From the NCBI GenBank assembly GCA_003427395.1, contig BFEA01000206.1:2215174-2236468 (forward strand): 21,295 nucleotides of DNA, written 5' to 3'. Within the stretch, counting starts at the first letter, position 1, and every line of letters starts with the position of its first letter. This DNA comes from Chara braunii. Taxonomy: Eukaryota > Streptophyta > Charophyceae > Charales > Characeae. The notes under the pieces are model-generated. The model had not been told where the DNA came from, did not search any database, and worked only from the letters and a program-made list of their open reading frames with translations. A program made the position numbers and the translations under genes. Shown here piece by piece: positions 1-7,572 of this stretch.

Positions 1-31
<31 letters not shown>
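1..31. repeat. (CT)n microsatellite
   Basis: Uninterrupted CT dinucleotides run from the first base to about 31, then become C-rich. The tract is cut by the window edge. The window also ends in a CT tract. Confidence 0.95.
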
Positions 32-33
<2 letters not shown>

Positions 34-523
34 CACCCTATACGCACACACCCCTAAAGAAAATAAAAATAAAACAAATTTGAGCGCATCATAATTTGCG
101 CATGGCACATGGCGCATGCGCACTGCACGGCACACCGCAGAAGTGCGCGGCAAGTATGGTTAGTCCAGGAAGGCCTAGTGAGCCATCCGAAGAACCAAAT
201 GGCTGAGTCCTGGGGGATCTTCCAAGTGTGAATCCAACCTCTACAACAACCTGGGGGGTTTTAAAAAAAAGGAAAAGAAACTTTAAGAAAGTAATCTTGT
301 GATCTCCCTACTGGCTGAGTACGATGACAGGCACCTCCCTCCCGAGCCCTAGCATCCAACCTCTACTACGATCTGGACTTCAAAAAAAAAAAAAAGAACT
401 CGATAGATAAATAACCGAAAGAAGAAAACTGAGAAAGAGAGGATAACGTGGGTAAGCCTAAGAAGAAGTACCAAAAGACTTTGTAAACCTAAAAGGTACC
501 AAAAAGAGTTGACTGAGGAGTTC
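32..523. other. Non-coding spacer with two related A-tailed segments
   Basis: No credible gene is visible. Two segments share the motif ATCCAACCTCTAC followed by a diverged CTGG-containing stretch and an A-run: about 231-275 and 353-395. Each is preceded by a GGCTGAGT motif (near 201 and 313). This could be a diverged tandem duplication or two tails of a retroposon family. I do not recognise the family. Confidence 0.4.
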
Positions 524-755
524 GAGGAGGAGGAGGAGGAGGAGGAGGAGGAGGAGGAGGAGAAGGAGAAGAAGAAGAAGAAGAAGGAGAAGGAAGAAGG
601 AGAAGGAGAAGAAGAAGGGAGAAGGGAGAAGAGAGAAGGGAGAAGGAAGAAGAAGAAGGAGGAGAAGAAGAAGGGAGAAGGGAGAAGGGAGGAGAAGGAG
701 GAGGAGGAGGAAAGAAGAGGAGGAAGAAGAAGAAGAAGAAGAAGAAGAAGAAGAA
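524..755. repeat. Polypurine tract (GAG/GAA/GGGA)n
   Basis: Almost pure purine on the plus strand for about 230 bases, beginning with GAG triplets and changing to GAA and GGGAGAA units. The long acidic/lysine-rich (plus) and Ser/Leu/Phe-rich (minus) open frames here are artefacts of the simple repeat. Confidence 0.95.
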
Positions 756-1399
756 TTTCAGAGCACAGGAAGACAACAAGCACCATAGACGAGCTAACCT
801 GAGATTGAAATCGGTAGATGATGTGCATTAGCAGCTCTGTGATCGACGATGGACAGCCCAACGAACGCAAGAGGCAAGGTAACGCTTCCAACGAGAAGCC
901 CCGAGGAGCCCACTGGCCTGTGATCGTCATTATGCATCATCCATCAGCTTACACCAAAAAACGTCAGAGGGGAAGAAAAAGGGTGACATGTATGCAAAAA
1001 AAAAATCTTCTGAGAAAGAATAACAAGTGAATAAACTTCAATAAAGTGAAAACAAAACAAATTTAAAAAAATCCACAAAAAAAGAGATCGAGCTTCCTCG
1101 ATAACATTTTCAATACTGAAGTCAAGTCATTATCCATGAATAAATTAACATACATGAACGGATATGGAGAGGGATTCAATTCAAACCCTCGAGATGTTGT
1201 AAAACTTGTAATATGTCAGTTTTCAAGACTGATAGTACCTTGCTTTGGGTATGAAGTTTCCTTGAAAACTCTAGACATCTTTATCCAATTTTCTGGACCA
1301 ATTTCTGTTCCTGTTTCATTTTTTTTCATAGGCAGTCACCGGGAAGATGGTGAGGGAAAGCCCGCCTCTGGCAAGGGATAGCCTGGAGGCAAAAAACAA
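756..1399. other. AT-rich spacer, no feature recognised
   Basis: No coding signature or known repeat was recognised. There are short A-runs around 995-1003 and 1063-1081. Short open frames are not supported by composition or motifs. Confidence 0.5.
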
Positions 1400-1438
1400 C
1401 AGAGAGAAACAGAGAGAGAGACAGAGAGAGAGAGAGAG

Positions 1439-1523
<85 letters not shown>
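1400..1523. repeat. (GA)n microsatellite
   Basis: The tract begins as imperfect ACAGAGAGA units and becomes pure AG dinucleotides from about 1443 to 1523. Arg-Glu (plus) and Ser-Leu (minus) open frames over it are repeat artefacts. Confidence 0.95.
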
Positions 1524-1528
<5 letters not shown>

Positions 1529-1544
1529 ATCAGGTGAGGAATAA

Positions 1545-1845
1545 GGGCCTCGCTCCACTGCACTCCAAATGTGCAAAATGAGAACGAATCGTCTGCTAGA
1601 ACATAGAAAGATACACCACCATATTTTTTTGTCGTTTGTGCATGTCGAGAGTAGTGAACGAGGGCCTAACTGTCAGGTGGAGGACGAGGAAGAGGGGAGA
1701 GGGAACCCGGTTCATAGGGCCTTGCTACACTACTCTCCAAATGTACAGAATGAGAATGAATCTGCAGCTAGAACTTGGACAGATACACCCCCATATACTT
1801 TCGTATTTTGTGCATCGTGTCGAGAGTAGTGGTGTGAGGCCCATA
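1545..1845 (+). repeat. Diverged tandem duplication, period about 172 bp
   Basis: The segment starting GGGCCTCGCT at 1545 recurs as GGGCCTTGCT at 1717. Both copies keep CTCCAAATGT, AATGAGAA, AGATACACC and GTCGAGAGTAGTG in the same order. Copy 1 runs to about 1672 and copy 2 to about 1845. Differences are scattered, so the duplication is old. It is non-coding as far as I can see. Confidence 0.75.
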
Positions 1846-1925
1846 ATGACCTGTAAAATGACCGGAATGGACCGAACTCAGGGGCCTACTCACATTAACA
1901 CTTTTTCTACTAAGCTCTCGATGTG

Positions 1926-1974
1926 ATTGCAGTCAGATTCGTCTAGGTCTGGTCGTAATTGCAGTCAGATTCGT
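1926..1974 (+). repeat. Short direct repeat, period 32 bp
   Basis: ATTGCAGTCAGATTCGT occurs identically at 1926-1942 and 1958-1974. Confidence 0.9.
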
Positions 1975-2172
1975 TTAAGAAATTACTAGTGTAAGTACGC
2001 CCTCAGATTTTTCCCCTTCACCGTTCAAGCTTGAAAAAAAAACAAAAAAACAAACAAACAAGACGTCAGGACAAGTCTGTTGGAATTTTGAAGCATGGGA
2101 CACTGGACCCGTTTTCCAGTACGAGCCCAAGCTGGGTATTGGCCTCAGTATTCCGGGTTGAGATGTGGAGGG

Positions 2173-2182
2173 ATTCCCGGCC

Positions 2183-2186
<4 letters not shown>
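2173..2186. repeat. SINE target-site duplication, left copy
   Basis: ATTCCCGGCCTCCT, identical to 2413-2426. The two copies bracket the SINE exactly at its A-tail and its 5' end. Confidence 0.88.
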
Positions 2187-2220
<34 letters not shown>

Positions 2221-2412
2221 ACGGCCTTGAGATATCGTCATTGAGCTGACAGGCTCCAGGCAATTCTGAAATATTTGTTTTTTAAGTATTTTTTTACTTG
2301 TCAAGTTCCTTCATCATCTGGATTCGAACTTTGGTCTGTATTTCAACAGTTCATGGGTGTGGGCCTCACTGAGCTAGGCTCTTCAAGTTCCATCGTTAGA
2401 CAGAACTGCCCC
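2187..2412 (-). mobile_element. tRNA-derived SINE with A-tail and 14-bp target-site duplication
   Basis: Read on the minus strand, an RNA polymerase III box A-like motif TAGCTCAGTGAGG (plus 2364-2376) is followed about 33 nt later by a box B-like AGTTCGAATCC (plus 2320-2330). A body ends in GGCCGTC and then an A-tail, seen as the plus-strand T-run at about 2189-2219. The unit is flanked by perfect direct repeats ATTCCCGGCCTCCT at 2173-2186 and 2413-2426, a target-site duplication typical of LINE-mobilised SINEs. Box A plus box B plus tail plus duplication makes this a complete, fairly young insertion. I do not know the SINE family or its partner LINE. Confidence 0.88.
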
Positions 2413-2426
2413 ATTCCCGGCCTCCT
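2413..2426. repeat. SINE target-site duplication, right copy
   Basis: ATTCCCGGCCTCCT, identical to 2173-2186. Confidence 0.88.
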
Positions 2427-2437
2427 TTTGCTCTTAT

Positions 2438-2484
2438 AATAAAACCAAGCGTTCTGTTTATAAAAAAAAAAAAAAAAAAAAAAA
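2438..2484 (+). other. AATAAA signal followed by poly(A) run: likely retroposed 3' end
   Basis: AATAAA at 2438-2443 is followed 18 nt later by about 23 consecutive A (2462-2484). This spacing matches a polyadenylated transcript end copied back into DNA. The host of the SINE insertion may therefore be an older retrocopy or LINE 3' end that abuts the left end of the Penelope-like element. The source transcript is not recognised. Confidence 0.45.
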
Positions 2485-2510
2485 CGTGGTCTGTTGGGGG
2501 GTCGACCTCA

Positions 2511-2982
2511 GAGTTTTTCGGGTGTTTTCAGGGTTGTCGATTTCAGATTGCAACTGTTCTTCACCTAACCCGACTCAAGGGGTTCAGTGGGTCGGTCCTT
2601 CTCTGAAACGTCAATCAAGTAGGTATTTAGGCGATCATAGACCACTCGAGTCTTTAAGCCAGCAAAGACTCCTGAAGAGGCCTGGTGGCGACCGGCCGAA
2701 ACAGTGCTGTAGAGTCACGCAGAACACTGCGGCAGCAGCGTCGAGGGTGGTGCTTATTTTCTCCATTTACGTTTCGCCCTCGTTTTGCGCTCGGGAGTAA
2801 TTGATGATTTTTTGTACTCGAGTGTGGTCTTGGTCCTGGTCTCTTCTTCTTTCTTCTTTCTTTTCTCCTCCTCTTCTTCTTCTTTCTTCTTTCTTCTTTC
2901 TTCCGTCTTCATCTTTGTCTTCCTGCTGTTCGTATATGCTGTTGTCAATGGCATCTCTGATGAATGCTTATGCAATTGACCT
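2511..2982 (+). repeat. Left pseudo-LTR of the Penelope-like element
   Basis: This segment, starting GAGTTTTTCGG and ending ATTGACCT, recurs at 18376-18839 in the same orientation with roughly 94% identity by eye. Differences include scattered substitutions and length changes in the CTT-rich tract (about 2841-2903). PLEs typically carry such tandem-derived direct repeats rather than true LTRs. The hammerhead ribozyme lies at 2667-2716. No TG...CA ends are seen, which argues against an ordinary LTR. Confidence 0.88.
2667..2716 (+). ncRNA. Hammerhead ribozyme (left pLTR copy)
   Basis: All core parts are present in order. Stem I 5' strand GACTC is 2667-2671. Core CTGAAGA (consensus CUGANGA) is 2672-2678. 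Stem II GGCC...GGCC is 2679-2697, with an inner GG/CC extension. Core GAAA is 2698-2701. A minimal stem III with a GTGC loop is 2702-2708. Cleavage triplet GTA (NUH) is 2709-2711. Stem I 3' strand GAGTC is 2712-2716. Predicted self-cleavage is after 2711. Short-stem-III hammerheads in PLE pseudo-LTRs are established knowledge and are thought to process the element RNA. The match here is read directly and needs no mismatch in the core. Confidence 0.85.
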
Positions 2983-3213
2983 TTCATTCGCACAGTAACC
3001 GCTGTAGTAATTGGACTATGGTAGTGTGGCTGTGAGTTTCTACAGATATTGTTGAGTGGATGCCGTTCTTGTTCCTTCAGTTCCTACATACTGCTTTTTC
3101 TAAACCAGTCTATCTCTCTTTGCTGTGCTCTTGTACCTGTCGTCGTAGACAGGCTCCTACGTCTATCTGGTAATCTACCCACCTCTTGGATATCTAGGGT
3201 GTGCTGGTATACG
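2983..3213 (+). other. 5' leader of the Penelope-like element
   Basis: The sequence between the left pseudo-LTR and the first ORF1 ATG is unique to this side; the right repeat does not continue into it. No internal motif was recognised. The ORF1 frame is open through most of it but has no ATG. Confidence 0.5.
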
Positions 3214-4522
3214 ATGTCTAATCCTAATTTCATTCCTGTGCGACGGTGTTTTACATGTAACGAGCCGGAACATTTTTCTTGTGAATGTCCAAGGAATTAC
3301 GGTGGTAATGGTTCCCATGGTGGACGGGGCTACTCTCAGGCTGTACAGAATAACAATGGGGAGTAGTCGTCTTCTGCATCCGGTCAGTGTAACGCGATTG
3401 TCCCGGTGCAATCCTCCGGGCTGCTGGCGCTTCCTGCTCCTCCGCTCAGCTCGACTAATACTGGAATAGTGCCGACTGCTCCACGACAGGGATGGTGGCG
3501 AAGTAAGCAAGTGAGACTCAATGAAATGTACGATTGGTGGAGCACTGAGAAGAAGGCCCGAAAGGCGGCACGTAGGGAGAACGAGCGGGTAAAGGCTGAA
3601 GAAGAGGAGAAAGTCAAGAAGGTTCGTGAGTTGGAGCAGAGACGCAAGGAGAGGAAAGAGTTTCACCAAGAGCTGAGTGAGCTACTAAGTTCGCAACTGA
3701 AAGAGATCTGTGCGACTATTGTGGGTACCAAAGGGGAGGATAAAACCAAAGAGGAGGAGGTTACCAAGCTGCGGCGTGAAAACGAGGAGTTCCAGAAGAA
3801 TATGGAGTCGAGATTGGAGAAGTTAACATTGGAAAACCAGGCTTTGAAGAAGAAGATGAGCAAGAATGTGCAACCGATTCCTCCGAGAACTGGATCCAAA
3901 CGGAGAGCGGGAGTGTTGGGTAAATGAGGAAGTGCACTCTACCCCGGTGAGACTTTACCAGGCGGTTGAACCGTCGAGTGAGGTGCAAAAGCTTAAGTTG
4001 GCATACAACAAGGTGTTAGAGGATAATGAGGCCATGCACGCAGAGGTACGCCTGCTGAAGGAGCTGAAGATTAAGGCACAGGTGGAGGCGGTTGCTCTGC
4101 AGAAGAAGCTGGCGGGAAAAACACCCTGTCCATTGCGGTCGAACCTCCGACCATCTTTTGAAGCAGCTGCTGATGTGGTGAAATCTGATGACGAGGAGGA
4201 AGTCCACCCTACTTCCCTACTGAAGAAAAATGGCACTCAAAGTAGAACCTCTCGTATGGTACCCTTCGAGAAGAAAGCTCGACAGGAGCTTCGAGGTTCA
4301 CGAAAAGCCGAAATTCTGAAGGTATGTATTGATGAGGGAGTCGATTTCGTTACTATTAAGCAGGCAATTGACTCGATTGTGGAGAAGCGACTTGATAAGG
4401 AGTTTGGTTCTGATGATGTTGAGGGTGACGATATGAGTCAGGATCTTGTTAAGGATGTTGACGAAGTTAATAATGGGAGCGCTGTTGATGGGGTGGAAGT
4501 GCAGGAGGTGTCTGATTCGTAG
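3214..4522 (+). pseudogene. PLE ORF1: CCHC zinc knuckle plus coiled-coil protein, broken
   Basis: The likely start is the first ATG in frame, at 3214. Residues 12-25 form a retroviral-type zinc knuckle C-x2-C-x4-H-x4-C (CFTCNEPEHFSCEC; the usual Gly before His is Glu). A Gly/Asn-rich stretch follows, then a long charged Lys/Glu/Arg-rich coiled coil at about 3550-3890 and a second one at about 3970-4120, ending in an acidic tail. Such proteins usually bind nucleic acid and self-associate, a gag-like role in packaging the element RNA; that is inference. Breaks: an in-frame TAG at 3364-3366, and a frameshift at about 3900-3930 after which the frame beginning NEEVHS continues to TAG 4520-4522. 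Across that last stop the same frame stays open into the endonuclease region, so one TAG separates the two products. Confidence 0.75.
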
Positions 4523-5672
4523 GAACTGTTCCCGAGCGTAAATACCGCCTGGTTGTGCCTGGCTCAGTGCTCTAGTATTAGGAAGTCCTCTATTTATCTG
4601 CCGCATGTCCACCTTGACTGCCTTTTTCGTTTGCTTGTCCTGTCCATTATCTGCTTGGACTTTATTCCTTGGTTAGCCAAATTTCAAGGTTATATTGAGG
4701 ATCGCAGTTCTGTTGGGTTTGACTTCTTGTCCTGTTCCAGTCCTCTGGTCTATGCCTTGGTGTCTCCGTGGTGCAAGCATACCTATATTGAATTGATGAC
4801 GAGGGATCTTCCTACTAGGCAGAGGGAGCATGTATACCGAAGTAGAGAGAATGGAATGTCCACCAGGAATCACAAATTGTATCGATGGTTACGGCCATTT
4901 GGCATTGACAAATTTGTAGCTATCCCCCTATGTGTTTGCAGCAAGGAGGATGTACTTTTGGTTGAAAATATGTTGATCCGACTGTTCTCCCCGCACCTAA
5001 ATTCAAAAGGAAAAAGAAGGTCGTCCAAACGAAAGAGGAAGGGCAAGAGGGAGAGAGCAAGGTTGAGGAAACGGTGTATGGCTGAGGGTGTTGAGCTGAC
5101 CAAAACCCAGAAGAAGGGGAGTGTGTCATTTGTTTCCTCTGATGGGCAGCAGTCCTGTAGTCTTTTGTCCATTCTTAAAACCTGTTTTGATAAAAAGGTA
5201 TATCAATTGGTGATCGAATGTAAGGGGGGTGATGTGTTGTGCGATGGATGGAGGGTGGTTAAGAGGTGTTTTGGGACGTCTGTAGTTTCTTTGGCATCCG
5301 GCCAACAGCAACTCAAGAAGGTCAGGGAATACTTTCGTGGAGGTAGCATCATTCATTTTGTCAGTATTAACTATTTTTGCTCCTCGTTAGTCCACTTCAA
5401 GGAACCCTTGGCGCTGCTCCTCTCCAATCCTATTCGACGCAAAGATTTGTATTGCTAGTCTTTCGAGGAGTTGATCTCTGGATCTAGTGCTATTAGATGC
5501 TTTTCTGAAAAGCGAACCCGGTTCACGCTGTGTGTTATCCTGTCTAATGCGGTTAGGAGATGCTTCAGAGTTTCTGTACGGCAAAGGATCGTTGTGAGGG
5601 TTGTGTTTAACGACCTCATTTCTAAAGCAAGGGTTCGATCTGAAACCGTTTTCACCTTTTGCAGTCACAGAT
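4523..5672 (+). pseudogene. PLE GIY-YIG endonuclease region (start of ORF2), truncated by gypsy insertion
   Basis: The frame is open from just after TAG 4520-4522 to 5455, has one TAG (5456-5458), and is open again to the insertion point. GIY-YIG landmarks occur in order: VYA for the GIY strand (about 4748), YIE where YIG is expected (4784-4792), T-R-Q-R-E-H with the catalytic Arg and His (about 4814-4831), Tyr in KLYRWL (about 4880), catalytic Glu in VENMLIRLF (about 4964) and the closing Asn in PHLN (about 5000). A very basic Lys/Arg tract follows (about 5006-5075). PLE GIY-YIG domains nick target DNA for target-primed reverse transcription. The Gly-to-Glu change in YIG probably impairs folding or activity. 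There is no ATG before the domain; the first in-frame ATG (4796) lies inside it. This suggests expression as a continuation of ORF1, or a lost start. Confidence 0.78.
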
Positions 5673-6143
5673 GCGGATCCCAGGGCTCGATCCCCATACC
5701 TTACCTTACCTTACCTTACCTTCCTTGTGTACAGTATCAAGTCGACCCTGTGTGTCGTGAACCTGTGACCTGTGTGTAGTAGTTGACAGTTGTCTGTCGT
5801 AGGTCTGAGTAGTTGTTGGGTCTTGAACCTTAGATCTGTCAAAGTAGGGGTCATATCTGCATAGGGGTCATAGTTGTTGCAGTTCTGAAAGGTCAAGGTC
5901 GTAGCTGCTACAGTCCTGAAAGATCAAGGTCGTAGCTACTACAGTCCTGAAAGGCCAAGTCCGCAAACTTCCGGAAGGTACGAAAGTGGCCTTTCAAGTT
6001 TCTTCTCACGTTATACACAGCAGACCAGAGGTAAGTGGGCAAGTGGTAGGTCCAACTTTGCTTAGTCAGCGATACCCAGTCCCGGTCTCACTTTGTACAG
6101 TCAGCAAGTACCATGAGGGACTGTGTGCACCATGGGCCCGGTG
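5673..6143 (+). repeat. 5' LTR of gypsy A (truncated)
   Basis: It matches 14698-15163 in direct orientation from GCGGATCCCAGGG to CATGGGCCCGGTG. It has one extra ACCTT unit in the pentanucleotide run at about 5697-5722. Similarity stops abruptly at 6143, where minus-strand gypsy B RNase H sequence begins. The promoter/TATA part present beyond the 3' copy is therefore absent here, and no primer-binding site follows. Confidence 0.85.
5880..5972 (+). repeat. Three 31-bp tandem units inside the LTR
   Basis: Units of 31 bp with core CAGTCCTGAAAGGTCAAGGT start at 5880, 5911 and 5942; the last is diverged at its end. The same array is in the 3' LTR from 14900. Repeated motifs in U3 often bind regulators, but here that is speculation. 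Confidence 0.8.
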
Positions 6144-6145
6144 AA

Positions 6146-7572
6146 ATTCAACTCGGATAGGCCGCGCCACCAGCGAGCCTGACGAGGAGTAAGCATCGGC
6201 TTTGTCAGAAAATCCTGGACAACAGAGTTGTTCATTCCTGCGTGAATGGTGCCCCGCGCAGGTAGTGACGCCAGTGCCGAGTGGCATAAACTACTGCGAG
6301 AACCTCACGTTCATCAGCAATGTAATTTATCTCGGCGGGCAGGAGTTGACGGGAGTAGAAGGCTATCGGGCAATCGCCTGAGCGACACTCGACAGTTCCG
6401 TCCTCGGCGATGATAGGAGAATAGTCGAATAAAAGGCTCGTCAGTAGCTGGACGAGTAGGCGTCAGGCAGGAAGCAGTGGTAGGGCTAGGGGGTGGGAAG
6501 CGAGGGATGCGAGGATGAGAGGATGAGAGGAATCAGGAGAGGAGGGGAAAATCTGAGAAAGCACTGCTCCTACAACAAAGTCTGATGCATCGGTGGTAAG
6601 GATAAAAGGGCGATCAAAATCGGGTAGGTGGAGAACCGGTGCACATGTCACCGCCTTCTTGAGGACGCGGAAGGTGTCCTCGTGGAGGGGTGTCCAAGCC
6701 CATAGTTGGTTTTTCCAAAGGAGGGTAGAGGTAAGGATGTAGGAATACCTAGCGTATCCCTAGATGAAATTACTATAATAACTAGTGAGGCCTAGGAAAC
6801 TGCGAAGCTGCTTGGCGGATGTGGGGACGGGCCACTCCGCAATAGCAATGATCTTCACGTCGTCCATGTGGAGACCCTGGTCAGACATGTAGTGTCCTAA
6901 GAAATCCACTTTGTGCTGGGCAAAGCGGCACTTGCTCAACTTGGCGTAGAAGCCATGTCTGTGCAAGCAGTCAAGGACGTCGCGGAGGTGTCTTAGATGC
7001 TCCTCAAGGGTATGACTGTAGATCAGGATATTGTCGAGGTAGACGAGAATGTACTGCTCCATGATGTCCCTGAAGATGTCGTTCATTGCCCTCAAGAAGG
7101 TAGCGGGTGCGCTGGTGAGGCGGAATGGCATCATCGTAAACTCATAGTGGTCGAAGCGCGATCGGAACGTTGTCTTCGATTGGTCCACTGCAGCAGCGCA
7201 GATCTGATGGTAACCGCTACGAAGATCAACCTTCGTAAAAAAGAGGTTGCCTGCTAGGCGGTCGAACAACTCGTCGAAATGAGGCATGGGATAGTTGTTC
7301 TTAACCGTGTAGTGGTTGAGACCGCGATAGGCGATGCAGAGACGGAGAGTTCCATCCGCTTTGCAAGCAACGAGGACGGGTGCACCCCACGGGGAGTTGT
7401 CGGGTTTAATGAAACCCAGTCTCAGGAGCTCCTCAACCTGGCGCTTGAGTTCAGTGGCCTCGGGAATTGAGAGTCTGTAGGGTGCCTGGTGGTGAACACG
7501 ATAGTCAAGCACAAGCTGGATGGAGTGCTCGACATCGCGCATCGCTAGGATGTCGGCGTACGAGAACGACTA
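6146..7572 (-). pseudogene. Gypsy B reverse transcriptase - RNase H fragment
   Basis: The minus-strand frame from about 7572 down to 6760 carries the RT core in order: RDVEHSIQLVLDYRVH, WGAPVLVACKADGTLRLCIAYRGLN, DLRSGYHQI, YEFTMMPFRLTSAPATF, and YLDN where YLDD is expected (Asn codon at plus 7030-7032), then LGHYMSDQG and RSFLGLTSYY. The RNase H start TTDASDFVVGAVLSQ follows in 6651-6463, and the tail ([10 protein letters not shown], then MLTPRQARW after a frameshift) reaches 6146. Lost residues: the second YLDD Asp, and D to A in [10 protein letters not shown] stop near 6760, several frameshifts and the missing middle of RNase H make it dead. It converges on the 5' LTR and shares its left edge with it. 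Confidence 0.85.

Noticed and set aside
509-802. Glu/Lys-rich plus-strand open frame
   Set aside because: Direct translation of GAG/GAA repeats.
349-930. 193-residue minus-strand open frame rich in Ser/Leu/Phe
   Set aside because: It is created by the purine tract at 524-755; composition follows the repeat and there is no domain.
1316-1576. Ser-Leu repeat open frames on the minus strand and Arg-Glu on the plus strand
   Set aside because: Direct translation of the (GA)n microsatellite.
2320-2376. A functional tRNA gene
   Set aside because: Box A- and B-like motifs are present, but no cloverleaf with a proper acceptor or anticodon arm can be drawn. The A-tail and target-site duplication show a SINE.
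2511-2982. Ordinary LTR of a gypsy or copia element
   Set aside because: No TG...CA ends, and the repeats enclose GIY-YIG and PLE-type RT sequence with hammerheads, which fits pseudo-LTRs.
3175-3669. 164-residue minus-strand open frame opposite ORF1
   Set aside because: Shadow of the CCHC/coiled-coil frame, with no domain signature.
4553-5458. Independent 301-residue gene starting at 4553
   Set aside because: The codon at 4553 is TTG, not ATG; the frame is continuous with upstream sequence and is part of the PLE.
5667-5671. ACAGA as the target-site duplication of gypsy A
   Set aside because: No matching copy is found at a plausible right LTR end between 15240 and 15600.
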